This document shows, in pieces, positions 1 through 8,707 of a stretch of 64,000 nucleotides of DNA. The DNA lies in contig SVOJ01000002.1 in NCBI GenBank assembly GCA_015066385.1, positions 264,068 through 328,067 of the forward strand, written 5' to 3'. Position numbers and translations under genes: made by a program. The notes under the pieces are model-generated. The model did not search any database and was not told where the DNA came from. It was given only the letters and a program-made list of their open reading frames with translations. This DNA comes from Oscillospiraceae bacterium. Lineage in GTDB: Bacteria; Bacillota; Clostridia; Oscillospirales; Acutalibacteraceae. Within the stretch, counting starts at the first letter, position 1. Each line of letters opens with the position of its first letter.

Positions 1-35
1 ACAGGTTCGGAATATTTTACAATGGGTTGATTCAT
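1..35 (-). CDS. 5' end of an unidentified gene (truncated by window edge)
   Basis: Only the first 11 codons are inside the window, reading MNQPIVKYSEP. The start is supported by AAAGGAG seven bases upstream of the ATG. It begins 28 bases after the stop of the LCAT-like hydrolase on the same strand, so the two are probably co-transcribed. Too little is present to name a family. Confidence 0.55.
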   Translation of the reverse strand, partial: MNQPIVKYSEP

Positions 36-63
36 AAAATATCTCCTTTCTGCCAAACATCCC

Positions 64-1629
64 TTAATTTGTCAGGTCAAGATTCAACAGGTTATTGAAG
101 ATTTTCAGGAACATATTGATGATGGAACGGAAGAAGTTTACAATTTTTGCCATGATACCGATTTCTTCCCATGAATCCTGACTGTTCTTTTCCGTCATGG
201 GTTCAATAACTTCTTTTTTCTCATCGTAAACGGTGTACTGCGGAAAAACATCATAAGAATCAATGGTCATTTTACCGTCGGTAATAAAGAATGCGGAAAT
301 GAGTTCTTCCGCACATTCGGGGAACACACTGTGTTCAAGCCCCTTGATGATCCATGTGGTGTCGGGGAACAGACAGGTGGACATATCAATCTGCTTATCG
401 GGAGAAATATATTTCCCGTAGCCTGCTCTTACGCGGGAACTGATATAATCTTCGGAAAGAGTCCGGTTGACCGGAGCGGTGGTTGCACCGAGCGTTGTAT
501 TTTCAACCGTGGAAGCACCGTCGGAAATTACTTCATTATTCTGAAACAGCGGAATACTCTGGAAACCGTATTTGGAAACAACGGCAATATCCACACCATT
601 GCGTTCAAAATTTTTAAGATCCGACTCAAATGAAACAGCAACCTTATTGTGGAAGTTGTTGATTTTTCTGATCAGGCCTGCATATTCGCTTTCTCTGCCG
701 CTGAAGTTCAGTTCCATGGCTTCGTCAAAATCTTCCAGATCAACCATGGCCCAGATACCGGGCATAGTGCCGTAAGTGGCAAGAATAAGACGCGGCAGGA
801 TATTGGCACATACTTCTGCATAGATATCATTGACAAAAGACGTGGCAAGGTTCAATCCGTTGGTGATGACTGCCATGTCAATAATGGATTGAAGAAGATC
901 ATTGACGATGGTGTTACTTGTTGTCATATAATAGTCAGCATAACGGTCAACAGAAGCGGCATCAACCTGAATTTTACCGCTGAATGTGCCGCTGACGGTG
1001 TTGACCCCCGACAAAGCTTGACTGTAAAGGCAGTAGTTATTGATTTTGGAAGTGCCGTAGCGGACCATATAAGCCTGCACAACACAAGCACCTTCACATC
1101 TGCCGATGATATTGACCTTCTTAGCACCCGTAACGGCCATGACGGCATCAATATAACCGCTCAGATCGGTAGCAACTACCCAAGGATCCAGACGCCAATC
1201 ATAGTAATACATATAATCCCGCATGGCATAGGTTCCGTTTTTCTTGGTATCTTTCAATGCAGAGCGCGACCATGTCCAATCAATCCCCGAACCGTCGGAT
1301 GCTTCGCCGTTTTTGTCGAGCGCAATTTCTTCAAATACGGGATAAACCGCATTATACAGTGCATCGCAATAGGCATCCCACTCTCCGGTACGAACACCAT
1401 CCATAAAAATCGGAAGACATTCCTTGACGGCATCGCCGAGGTAACCGTCTTCAACATCAAGAGGATAAATCTGTTCGCCGTCTGCATTGTACAGAGGGGT
1501 TCCCTGTCCGCGGACATAAATAACGGGATCGGATGTGCGCACATCTGCAAGTGCAGTCATAGGCAAACAAAGACACACTAACAATACTGCGCACAGAAAA
1601 ACAGATAACATTCGGATTGTTTTTTTCAT
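64..1629 (-). CDS. Secreted LCAT/lipase-like alpha/beta hydrolase with Cys at the nucleophile elbow
   Basis: 521 residues with a signal peptide (residues 1-28, cut after ALA). The motif YDWRLDP (143-149) followed by an elbow G-R-C-E-G (176-180) resembles lecithin:cholesterol acyltransferase and related lipases, where the elbow is G-x-S-x-G. Here the central residue is Cys178. An SDG motif (369-371) and His433 are in suitable places to complete a Cys/Asp/His triad. The last ~30 residues (493-521) form an amphipathic, Ile/Phe-rich helix that could hold the mature protein to the membrane. The function in acyl transfer or lipid/ester hydrolysis is inferred from the fold. A loss of hydrolase activity, or an acyltransferase/thioesterase role, are both possible. 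Confidence 0.65.
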   Translation of the reverse strand: MKKTIRMLSVFLCAVLLVCLCLPMTALADVRTSDPVIYVRGQGTPLYNADGEQIYPLDVEDGYLGDAVKECLPIFMDGVRTGEWDAYCDALYNAVYPVFEEIALDKNGEASDGSGIDWTWSRSALKDTKKNGTYAMRDYMYYYDWRLDPWVVATDLSGYIDAVMAVTGAKKVNIIGRCEGACVVQAYMVRYGTSKINNYCLYSQALSGVNTVSGTFSGKIQVDAASVDRYADYYMTTSNTIVNDLLQSIIDMAVITNGLNLATSFVNDIYAEVCANILPRLILATYGTMPGIWAMVDLEDFDEAMELNFSGRESEYAGLIRKINNFHNKVAVSFESDLKNFERNGVDIAVVSKYGFQSIPLFQNNEVISDGASTVENTTLGATTAPVNRTLSEDYISSRVRAGYGKYISPDKQIDMSTCLFPDTTWIIKGLEHSVFPECAEELISAFFITDGKMTIDSYDVFPQYTVYDEKKEVIEPMTEKNSQDSWEEIGIMAKIVNFFRSIINMFLKIFNNLLNLDLTN

Positions 1630-1690
1630 ACATCAGGACTCCTTGCTGACTGTTTTGGCGGAAACAGAAACAAACCGCCATATTAAAAAT

Positions 1691-1719
1691 ATTATATTAT
1701 AGAGCAAACTAAAAATCAA
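1691..1719 (-). promoter_or_regulatory. Sigma-A promoter for the LCAT-like hydrolase gene
   Basis: On the minus strand TTGATT (1714-1719) is followed after 17 bases by TATAAT (1691-1696). It lies about 60 bases upstream of the ATG at 1629. Confidence 0.65.
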
Positions 1720-1756
1720 TAGACAGTTTGTAAATACTGTAAAAAGTGAGCAACAA

Positions 1757-1792
1757 AAAACGGGCTGTTGCCGATACAACAGTCCGAAAAAA
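1757..1792 (-). terminator. Rho-independent terminator after the phosphopantetheinyl transferase
   Basis: A 10-base stem (1761-1770 with 1777-1786, one wobble pair) and 6-base loop are followed on the minus strand by TTTTTT. It ends the seven-gene acyl ligase/carrier operon. The other side also has a run of A/T, so it could work in both directions. Confidence 0.75.
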
Positions 1793-1830
1793 AAGTTTTT
1801 TCTGAATTTCTTATAAGCGCAGATTTCAAA

Positions 1831-2481
1831 TCAGAGTTCTTGTAAAAAGCAGAGCAATTCATCATTTTTTACATAGATTGCCTGCAATTGTCGTTGCGCA
1901 CAAACAGACAAGGCAAAGGTGTTCTTCAGATCGGTTTGAATGATTACATTTTCCGCTTTATATAAACAGGGAAATTCACTTTTCCCACAAAAACAGGCGC
2001 TTTGCAGATCATAACCGATTCCCTGCCCCGTGTATTTTCCCCACGCTTCTTTACTTGCCCAGAATGCAGCAAAAAACTGTTCGGGATTCGCACATTGCGA
2101 CAGCATTTTTTGTTCCTGCAAAGAGCACACTCTTTGCACTACATTGTCTTTTACGGGACGAAAATCCTGCACATCGATTCCGACAGGGGTATAATCCAAT
2201 GCACAGGCAACCGCTGTATCGCAATGGGAAAGATTGAAAAAATATTCATTTTTAACTTCAAACGGCTTTCCGTTTTCGTCTGTTTCAATCTGCGGCATTG
2301 ATGTGATTCCGTATTCTTTGAACAATGCATAGCGCAACAACAAAAAGGCATATACGCTTGTAATTCTGTCTTTTGCCTGCTTATAAGAAAGGACTTTTTC
2401 ATTGCGTTGCGATGACAGATACTTCTTCCACTGTGCAGGTAAAGCGGGCAATTCATTCTGCCATAAAAAATAATAAACCAT
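1831..2481 (-). CDS. Sfp-type 4'-phosphopantetheinyl transferase
   Basis: 216 residues. The enzyme moves phosphopantetheine from CoA to the serine of carrier proteins in the cytoplasm. The family motifs are present in order: NLSHC (83-87), GIDVQ (101-105, metal ligand Asp103) and WASKEAWGKYTG (141-152, Glu145). In Sfp the second motif ends in Glu; Gln105 here is a variant also seen in other family members. It is the last gene of the operon carrying two acyl carrier proteins, which are its obvious substrates. A terminator-like hairpin sits directly before its GGAG ribosome binding site, so its expression may depend on read-through. Confidence 0.92.
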   Translation of the reverse strand: MVYYFLWQNELPALPAQWKKYLSSQRNEKVLSYKQAKDRITSVYAFLLLRYALFKEYGITSMPQIETDENGKPFEVKNEYFFNLSHCDTAVACALDYTPVGIDVQDFRPVKDNVVQRVCSLQEQKMLSQCANPEQFFAAFWASKEAWGKYTGQGIGYDLQSACFCGKSEFPCLYKAENVIIQTDLKNTFALSVCAQRQLQAIYVKNDELLCFLQEL

Positions 2482-2490
2482 ATATACTCC

Positions 2491-2526
2491 AAAAAAAGGA
2501 GCTGCATTTTTACAGCTCCTTTTTTA
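2491..2526. terminator. Bidirectional hairpin between ACP1 and the PPTase gene
   Basis: AGGAGCTG (2497-2504) pairs with CAGCTCCT (2513-2520), flanked by seven A on the left and six T on the right. On the minus strand it lies between two genes of one operon. It ends about ten bases before the PPTase start and nearly touches its ribosome binding site, so it may attenuate rather than fully stop transcription. Confidence 0.7.
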
Positions 2527-2532
2527 ATTTAA

Positions 2533-2763
2533 TCAGTCTTCCCTGTATTCTTCGAGCAATGCAATGACATCTGCAACCGTTTCAATGCCGACAACGGCAC
2601 GATCGGGAATTTCAAGGTCAAAGGCATCTTCGATTGCAACTGCAAGATTGACAAGTTCCAACGAATTCAGACCGAGATCCGTGCGGATGTTGGTCTGTTC
2701 GGTAATACTCTGCGGGTCGAGTTGAACAAATTCACAAATGATTTCTCTGAGTTTTTCAAGCAT
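2533..2763 (-). CDS. Acyl carrier protein (ACP1)
   Basis: 76 residues with the carrier-protein core DLGLNSLELVNL; Ser34 is the phosphopantetheine attachment site. The motif has Asn where FAS-type ACPs usually have Asp before Ser. It follows the acyl-adenylating ligase with only 12 bases between, which points to a dedicated ligase-carrier pair rather than the general fatty acid synthase ACP. Spacing of the N-terminal part to Ser34 is identical to ACP2 at 6620-6847, so the two are likely duplicates. Confidence 0.93.
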   Translation of the reverse strand: MLEKLREIICEFVQLDPQSITEQTNIRTDLGLNSLELVNLAVAIEDAFDLEIPDRAVVGIETVADVIALLEEYRED

Positions 2764-2775
2764 ATCTCTTTCTCC

Positions 2776-4566
2776 TTATACTTTAGCGACTGTCTTGACA
2801 GTGGCATTGTAAGCATCAATAACTTTCTGACGGATGATTTTTCTTGTCGTTGTCTTTTCAAATTCCTTGAAGACAACAAAAACATCCTGAATCTTCTTGT
2901 AAGAAATCATCTTGCGGTTGACATCGTTGTAAACATCTTCGGCAACTTTTCGCTTGATTTCTTCTTCACTCATACCTTCAAAATCGGCGGGTTCAACATA
3001 AACTGCAACCGCAATGATTTTACGCAGATCGCCTGCGATTTCTTTTTCAGCTTCCAGTGCACAGGCTTCACGGATGTAAGGCAGATTGTCCATCACGGCA
3101 AATTCAATGTCTTCGGGGAAGACGTTCTTGCCGTTATCAAGAATGATAAGAGTCTTCTTTCTGCCGACAACAAACAGCTCGCCTTCTTCGGAGGCGGTGC
3201 CGTAGTCACCCGTCTTGAACCATTCGCCTTCAAAGGATACCGCCGTGGCTTCTTCATCCTTATAATAACCTCTGAATACGTTTGTTCCGCGTACCCAGAT
3301 TTCACCGATACCGTCCGCATCGGGTTCGTGAATCTTGAATTCACAGCGGGGCAATGCAAAACCTGCAGAAGTGGGATCTTTGTCAGCCTGCAGATTCAGT
3401 GTAACCGAAGGAGAGGTTTCGGTCAGTCCGTAGCCGTTGTAAACACGGAAGCCGAGATCACCGAGCCCCGTAACATAATCTTTTCTCGACGGTGCACCGC
3501 CGCAGACAAGAGTCGGAAAACGGTTACCGAAGTTTTTGCTGATGGTTTTGAACAAAACATGGCGAAGGTCAATGCCGTGCTTACGCAGTTTGTTGCTGAC
3601 CTTGACAAGTTTCTTGAGGATATCCGCCTTGCCGCCTTCCTTTGCTTTTGCCCAGATTCCGTTATAAATTCCTTCAAGAACAAGCGGAACGGCATTCATG
3701 GCATCGGGTTGGAACATCTGAATATTGGGAAGAATATTCTTCAGGCTGTCGTTGATGTAAATAACGGCATTCATATAGAATGCGACCATCATGTTGCAAC
3801 TGAGTTCAAATACATGGTTAATGGGAAGCAACGAGAAAGAAGAATATTCGGTCGGAATGGTTTCGATAACATTATCGACGTTTGCACAGAAATTGCGGTG
3901 CGAAATCATAACACCCTTGTTTGCACCCGTTGTGCCGGAGGTGAAGATGATAGCGGCAAGATCCTCGGGATCCACAACAGCATCCACATAAGAATTATCG
4001 CCGGCGGCAATCAACTCTCTGCCCTTTTCGATCAGGGCATCAATCGTGAAATAACGCTCCTCCTCAACTTCCTTATTGAATGCAACACAGCAAATACAAT
4101 CGGAATGGCTGTCCATATGTGCTTTTGCAGCCTTGAAATAGGTTTTGGAGCAGAAAACAGCATCACAATCAGCCTTGTCAATCAGCTTGCTGATTTCCTC
4201 GTCTGTCATTTCCTTATCAAGCGGTACGGCAACACCGACACCGCAGACAATAGCATAAAAAGACAGAATCCAATTGAAAGATGTTTCGCCGATGATGGCT
4301 ATGTGTTTGCCTTTGAGCCCGAGTGCGGTCAGTGCTGTGCCCAAAGCGGCACGCTTTTCCTTGAATTCGCTGACGGTGTGATGCACCACATCAAATTCGC
4401 GGCCCTTTTTCTTCTGCTTTTCAACAAAAGCAACGCGGTCACCATAGGCACCTTCCACACGAAGAACCATATCCTTGATGTGAGCCAACGGCCCGATCAT
4501 GTGAATCTCGTGACGGATGGCATCCAGCACTTTCTTTTCCTGTGCGGTCAATTCAATAGAAGTCAT
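2776..4566 (-). CDS. Acyl-adenylating ligase 1 (long-chain acyl-CoA/ACP synthetase type)
   Basis: 596 residues of the AMP-dependent ligase superfamily. Motifs seen: TSGTTGANKG (209-218, ATP loop), YGLTETSP (379-386), TGDYG (452-456, ribose-binding Asp454) and the C-terminal lobe GRKK (468-471) with NGKNVFPEDIE (478-488). The sequence type matches fatty acyl ligases such as the FadD/LACS branch more than amino-acid-activating DltA. With ACP1 12 bases downstream, the inferred job is to activate a carboxylic acid as its adenylate and load it on that carrier. The substrate cannot be read from the sequence. It is paralogous to the ligase at 6840-8588. Confidence 0.88.
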   Translation of the reverse strand: MTSIELTAQEKKVLDAIRHEIHMIGPLAHIKDMVLRVEGAYGDRVAFVEKQKKKGREFDVVHHTVSEFKEKRAALGTALTALGLKGKHIAIIGETSFNWILSFYAIVCGVGVAVPLDKEMTDEEISKLIDKADCDAVFCSKTYFKAAKAHMDSHSDCICCVAFNKEVEEERYFTIDALIEKGRELIAAGDNSYVDAVVDPEDLAAIIFTSGTTGANKGVMISHRNFCANVDNVIETIPTEYSSFSLLPINHVFELSCNMMVAFYMNAVIYINDSLKNILPNIQMFQPDAMNAVPLVLEGIYNGIWAKAKEGGKADILKKLVKVSNKLRKHGIDLRHVLFKTISKNFGNRFPTLVCGGAPSRKDYVTGLGDLGFRVYNGYGLTETSPSVTLNLQADKDPTSAGFALPRCEFKIHEPDADGIGEIWVRGTNVFRGYYKDEEATAVSFEGEWFKTGDYGTASEEGELFVVGRKKTLIILDNGKNVFPEDIEFAVMDNLPYIREACALEAEKEIAGDLRKIIAVAVYVEPADFEGMSEEEIKRKVAEDVYNDVNRKMISYKKIQDVFVVFKEFEKTTTRKIIRQKVIDAYNATVKTVAKV

Positions 4567-4617
4567 TTTTTTATCTCCTTTTCAGAGGTATTTAAAAACG
4601 GCTTGAAACCGGATTTA

Positions 4618-5628
4618 TTACAGTTTGAATTCGTCAAGATTGTCAAGCGACATCTTGCGTTCTCCTTTTTCGATTTCCTTTACAAGCTGCACCGCAAGGG
4701 AATTTACGGGTGTTGCAACACCGTATTTTGCACCGTTTGCGGCAATGTAGCCGTTGAAGTAATCAATTTCGGTGATTTCGCCTCTTTCAAGTGCCTGCAG
4801 CGTAGAGGGTTTGACAGCACCGAAGCCCTTTTTGCCGATAATACGGAACAAAACGGTGGCACAGGCATCAAACCATGCGGCATCGGTCAAAGTGAGAAGA
4901 TTATAGTCAAGCACTTTCTTGAAAGGCGGCACTTTGAGTCCCATTGCCTTTGCAACATAAATGCCTTCACGGGCAATACCGAGGAAGACCTTGCAGGCTC
5001 TGGGATCATCCAACAGAACGCCGAGCTTTTCACCGCAGATGGCGGCAAGGGCGTTGATGCAGGAGTTGATGATGAGCTTGGAATACTGACGGGCAATGAT
5101 GTCCTTATCGATAATGGTGGGCAGCAGTGCGCTCATCATTTTGCGGACTTCTTCAAGCTTCGGAGAGGACTGACCTTTGAGCATACCGATGTAAAGGTCG
5201 CCCGAGGAGGTCATTTCAACCTCACCGAAGGTGTGCATGGTAGCACCGTAGCCGATGGCGCAGCCGACGGTACGGTTTGCACCGACAACTTCTGCAAGGA
5301 TTTCCGTGCAGATACCGTTTTGCATGGAAATGACAAGTGCATCATCCGTCAATACGGGCAGAACACTCTTTGCCGCAGGTGCCATAGAGAATGTTTTGGT
5401 TGCAATGAAGCAGACGTCATATTTGCCGGGTAGTTCATCTACAGAAGAATAGGCATTGAGTTTCATCGTATGTTCGCCTTTGGCCCCCGTCAAATGGATG
5501 CCCTTATCACGGATAATATCCGCAAATTCGCTCTTGAGTTCAAGCACATCAATATCGTAACCTGCTTCTTTGACAAGTACGGCAATACAAGAACCGATTG
5601 CGCCGGAACCAACTAATAAGATTTTCAT
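4618..5628 (-). CDS. 2-dehydropantoate 2-reductase (ApbA/PanE) family protein
   Basis: 336 residues. The N-terminal Rossmann motif GSGAIG (7-12) binds NADP, and the C-terminal helical domain contains the KLIINSCINALAAICG stretch, which carries the conserved Lys and Asn of ketopantoate reductases. The family reduces ketopantoate to pantoate for CoA synthesis, but many members act on other 2-keto acids. The gene sits inside the ligase-carrier operon, with gaps of 37 and 51 bases to its neighbours. It could therefore supply pantoate for phosphopantetheine or reduce a pathway intermediate. The first is the conservative reading. Confidence 0.82.
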   Translation of the reverse strand: MKILLVGSGAIGSCIAVLVKEAGYDIDVLELKSEFADIIRDKGIHLTGAKGEHTMKLNAYSSVDELPGKYDVCFIATKTFSMAPAAKSVLPVLTDDALVISMQNGICTEILAEVVGANRTVGCAIGYGATMHTFGEVEMTSSGDLYIGMLKGQSSPKLEEVRKMMSALLPTIIDKDIIARQYSKLIINSCINALAAICGEKLGVLLDDPRACKVFLGIAREGIYVAKAMGLKVPPFKKVLDYNLLTLTDAAWFDACATVLFRIIGKKGFGAVKPSTLQALERGEITEIDYFNGYIAANGAKYGVATPVNSLAVQLVKEIEKGERKMSLDNLDEFKL

Positions 5629-5665
5629 TTTTCATATCCCCCATAAAATTATTTTATTTTTGTTT

Positions 5666-6589
5666 TTACCATGTGAAAGTCCATATTTCATGCAAAGCAC
5701 CGCTGATGGTGCCGGATGCCGTAATTCCGAGTGTCCCCTCGCCGAATGCAGAAAGGGGCATATATTCCTCATAGCGGATAATCTGACCGAGTTGATTGAC
5801 GGTAACATTGACCGTAGCCCCGGGATAAGTATACTCGCCCTTGTTGATCCGTGCAATCCCCAAATCCAGGGCATTCATATCCAGATAATCCATGCACAGA
5901 GCATGATAATACGGCGCGGGTGCCTCAAGCGTTGCGGTTTCGGGCACAAGAGAGATGCTGTAGGTGGTGTCATATCCGTTTTTGGACACCACGGCAGAGG
6001 TGATACCGTTGCCGTCAAGCGCAAAAAGCCTGTCCGACGGAGGAATGACAAGACTCGGTGTGACGGGTTCTCCTGATTTAGGGCCGATACAAGAACCGTT
6101 CACAAACTGATAATTGAGCGTTTCTTCGCCCGTGAATTTTTCAATAATGGGATTTGCGATACCGACTGCAAAAGATATGCTGCATTCAATCAGTTTCATG
6201 TCTATGTTCTGATATTTGACAGCACCGAAATTCTGCGCGGTTTTAACGGAATTGACCGCCGCGCACATAGCATTGAGAATTTCTTCCTTGCTTGCTGTCA
6301 CATCCAACACAGTAGCAGGATTGCTGTAAACCTGCGTAGGTTGCTGCACCGTCGGCACGGTCTGCGGATTCTGACTGTAGGTCGGCTGTTCGTAATATGT
6401 CTGCGTGGGTTGCGGTTGCTGCACAACAGGTGGATTCTGTTGTTCATAGGCATTGGAAGCGGCTTCCTGCAAACCGACAAGCAGATTGCCTGCCGCCTCG
6501 TTTGATGTTTGCAGAATCACCACAAAAGACGCGCAGAAAATCACGATCAACATGCCCAACAGCACATACAGTAAAGGCTGTTTTTTCAT
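5666..6589 (-). CDS. Membrane-anchored extracytoplasmic protein of unknown function
   Basis: 307 residues. An N-terminal hydrophobic segment (about 6-27) acts as signal anchor or signal peptide. It is followed by a Gln/Pro/Tyr/Thr-rich linker (about 50-95) that looks like a flexible wall-spanning spacer, then a globular domain of about 210 residues rich in beta-prone stretches. I do not recognise the domain. It lies between ACP2 and the ketopantoate-reductase-like gene with gaps of about 30 bases, so it belongs to the operon and places part of this pathway outside the membrane. Confidence 0.7.
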   Translation of the reverse strand: MKKQPLLYVLLGMLIVIFCASFVVILQTSNEAAGNLLVGLQEAASNAYEQQNPPVVQQPQPTQTYYEQPTYSQNPQTVPTVQQPTQVYSNPATVLDVTASKEEILNAMCAAVNSVKTAQNFGAVKYQNIDMKLIECSISFAVGIANPIIEKFTGEETLNYQFVNGSCIGPKSGEPVTPSLVIPPSDRLFALDGNGITSAVVSKNGYDTTYSISLVPETATLEAPAPYYHALCMDYLDMNALDLGIARINKGEYTYPGATVNVTVNQLGQIIRYEEYMPLSAFGEGTLGITASGTISGALHEIWTFTW

Positions 6590-6619
6590 GTTCTTCCCCC
6601 TGATCGTTTATTTTTGCTT

Positions 6620-6847
6620 TTATTTTTGTGTGCTTTCAATGTGTCGGATCAGATCTCCGACGGTTTTCATCATGGCCAGTTTACGGTCTGAAATTTCAAT
6701 GCCGAATTCATTTTCCACTGACACGGCAAGATTGACCAGATCCAGCGAATTCAAGCCCAGATCCATGCGCAATGATGTATCGTAATCAACTTCGCATCTG
6801 TCGACGGGCACATATTCCCCGACAACAGCAATCAAACGTTCAAGCAT
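6620..6847 (-). CDS. Acyl carrier protein (ACP2)
   Basis: 75 residues with carrier core DLGLNSLDLVNL and Ser34 as attachment site. The start is taken at the ATG at 6847, because it has AAGGGG seven bases upstream and its ATG overlaps the ligase stop by eight bases (ATGCTTGA), a translational coupling arrangement. A further in-frame ATG at 6868 lies well inside the ligase gene and would add seven residues that ACP1 lacks. Dedicated carrier for ligase 2. Confidence 0.92.
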   Translation of the reverse strand: MLERLIAVVGEYVPVDRCEVDYDTSLRMDLGLNSLDLVNLAVSVENEFGIEISDRKLAMMKTVGDLIRHIESTQK

Positions 6848-8588
6848 CGTCTTCCCCCTTGCGTTCACGAATGACTGTATATTCTTCTATTACTTTTCTC
6901 CTCAATATTTTACTTGTGGATGTCTTCTGAAAACCGTGCTGTGCAATCAGCACATGGCTGACCGCCTTATAGCCCGGCAGATCGGCATTGACCGCCATAA
7001 CATCCGCACGCGCCATAGTTTCAATTTCCGACTCTGACATGCCTTCAAAATCAGATACATCCACATACAAAACCGCGGCGATGATTTTTTGCTGAACACC
7101 GAAAATTTCTTTTTCGCTTTCCATCACAACAATTTCCCTTATGTAAGGAATGCGACTGCGAAGAATGTTTTCGATTTCTTCGGGATGTACATTTTTTCCG
7201 TTATCAAGAATAATAAGATTCTTTTTTCTCCCGGTCAGTATCAGGTGTCCGGCTGCGGTCATTTTGCCGATATCGCCCGTTTTGAACCAACCGTTTTCGA
7301 ATGAATCGATGGTTGCGGCGGTATCGTTGTAATAACCGGGACTGATATTTTCACCACGCAGCCAGACTTCTCCTTCTCCGTCCTCATTGGGTGCGTGAAT
7401 GTGAATATCGGTATTGAAAAAGGCGGTACCGACAGTGTCGGGATAGTGTCTTGTATCTGTATTGAGTGCAGCAATGGGAGCCGCTTCCGTCAATCCGTAA
7501 CCGACATAGATATCAAAGCCCAACTCGGTCAACCCTTTTACATATTTCGGTTCAACGGGGGCACCGCCGCAGATGAGTATTTTTAATTCATCACCAAAAT
7601 AAGCATGAATATCTTTGAACAGATTACGTCTGATATCAATTCCGGTTTCGAGCAATTTATTACTCAAAGCAATGGCACGTTCTGTTTTTTTATCTGATCC
7701 GTCTTTGCGCAGTCCCTGCCAGATATGGTTGTAAAAACTTTCCAGAAACAGCGGCACAACCACCGCCATGGAGGGTTTGAAAAAACGGAAATTGCGCATC
7801 AGATTGCGCATACGGTCATTGATGTATATGACCGTATGTATGTAAAGCATGGGCAAAATGTTGCAGTTGAGTTCATAGATATGGTTCATCGGAAGAACCG
7901 AAATGGTCGATTCTTCTACGGGAACATATTCGGCAACGGCATTGATGTTGCTGACAAGATTCCGATGTGTCAACAAGACACCTTTATTCGGACCGGTGGT
8001 TCCCGATGTAAAAATAACAGCAACAATGCTTTCGGGGGTAATGCAAAAATCCTCAAACCGATGATCTCCCTGATTACGCAGGTGTTTTCCTTTGGTCAAC
8101 AGATCATCCCAGCCAAGCAGGCCGTCGGCTTCGTTGTCCATTGCAAAAACAGAACGAAGTCGGGAGTTTTCCGTTTTGTTACGCAGTCCCGTTTCAAAAA
8201 AAGTGGAAGAACAAAACAGAGCCGCAGCATTGCTTTTGCACAACAGCTCGTCAAGTTCATCTTCGGTCAGCTCCTTGTCCAACGGAACGGCTGCACCCAA
8301 TCCGCAGGTTATTGCAAGAAAGGCAACAATCCAACGATATGAATTTTCGCCCAACAGTGCAATGTTGCAACCGCAAAAACCCATTTCCGCAAGTGCAGTA
8401 GCAAGGGAGCGGACATCATCACAAAGTTTTTCTGCCGAATAGCGAATTTTTTGCGAGTCCTTTTTTTCAACGATCACCGTATCGCTTCCGTATGCACCGA
8501 TACGATTGACCAGTTCACGCAAATCGGACAAAGGGCCTTGTGCAAGCATTGCTTTTCGTTGTGCCGAAAAATCCGACCGCATCAGCAT
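6840..8588 (-). CDS. Acyl-adenylating ligase 2 (long-chain acyl-CoA/ACP synthetase type)
   Basis: 582 residues, same architecture as ligase 1: TSGTTGPNKG (194-203), a YGLTEAAP motif, WFKTGDIG, and GRKKNLIILDNGKNVHPEEIE-like C-terminal lobe residues. First gene of the operon, behind a clear promoter at 8628-8656, with AAGGA upstream of the ATG. Its last eight bases overlap the start of ACP2. The presence of two diverged ligases, each joined to its own carrier, suggests that two different acyl groups are activated in the same pathway. Confidence 0.88.
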   Translation of the reverse strand: MLMRSDFSAQRKAMLAQGPLSDLRELVNRIGAYGSDTVIVEKKDSQKIRYSAEKLCDDVRSLATALAEMGFCGCNIALLGENSYRWIVAFLAITCGLGAAVPLDKELTEDELDELLCKSNAAALFCSSTFFETGLRNKTENSRLRSVFAMDNEADGLLGWDDLLTKGKHLRNQGDHRFEDFCITPESIVAVIFTSGTTGPNKGVLLTHRNLVSNINAVAEYVPVEESTISVLPMNHIYELNCNILPMLYIHTVIYINDRMRNLMRNFRFFKPSMAVVVPLFLESFYNHIWQGLRKDGSDKKTERAIALSNKLLETGIDIRRNLFKDIHAYFGDELKILICGGAPVEPKYVKGLTELGFDIYVGYGLTEAAPIAALNTDTRHYPDTVGTAFFNTDIHIHAPNEDGEGEVWLRGENISPGYYNDTAATIDSFENGWFKTGDIGKMTAAGHLILTGRKKNLIILDNGKNVHPEEIENILRSRIPYIREIVVMESEKEIFGVQQKIIAAVLYVDVSDFEGMSESEIETMARADVMAVNADLPGYKAVSHVLIAQHGFQKTSTSKILRRKVIEEYTVIRERKGEDDA

Positions 8589-8627
8589 GACCCCATCCTT
8601 TGCAATTTATTTGATAACACTTTTCAC

Positions 8628-8656
8628 ATTATACACGACATACTGTTGCAAATCAA
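8628..8656 (-). promoter_or_regulatory. Promoter of the ligase-carrier operon
   Basis: Minus strand TTGATT (8651-8656), 17-base spacer, TATAAT (8628-8633). About 40 bases upstream of the ligase 2 start. It would drive the seven genes down to the PPTase. Confidence 0.7.
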
Positions 8657-8707
8657 GAGGAAAAACCTCATCTCTGAATAAATAATGAAGAAATTTTGAA
8701 CAAATCA

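Noticed and set aside
2722..5433. 903-codon open frame on the plus strand
   Set aside because: It lies antisense to ACP1, ligase 1 and the ketopantoate-reductase-like gene, which have clear family motifs. The translated sequence is rich in Phe, Cys and His and resembles no family.
6848..6868. Upstream ATG start for ACP2
   Set aside because: It lies inside the ligase 2 coding end and lacks a ribosome binding site, while the ATG at 6847 has AAGGGG and aligns with ACP1.
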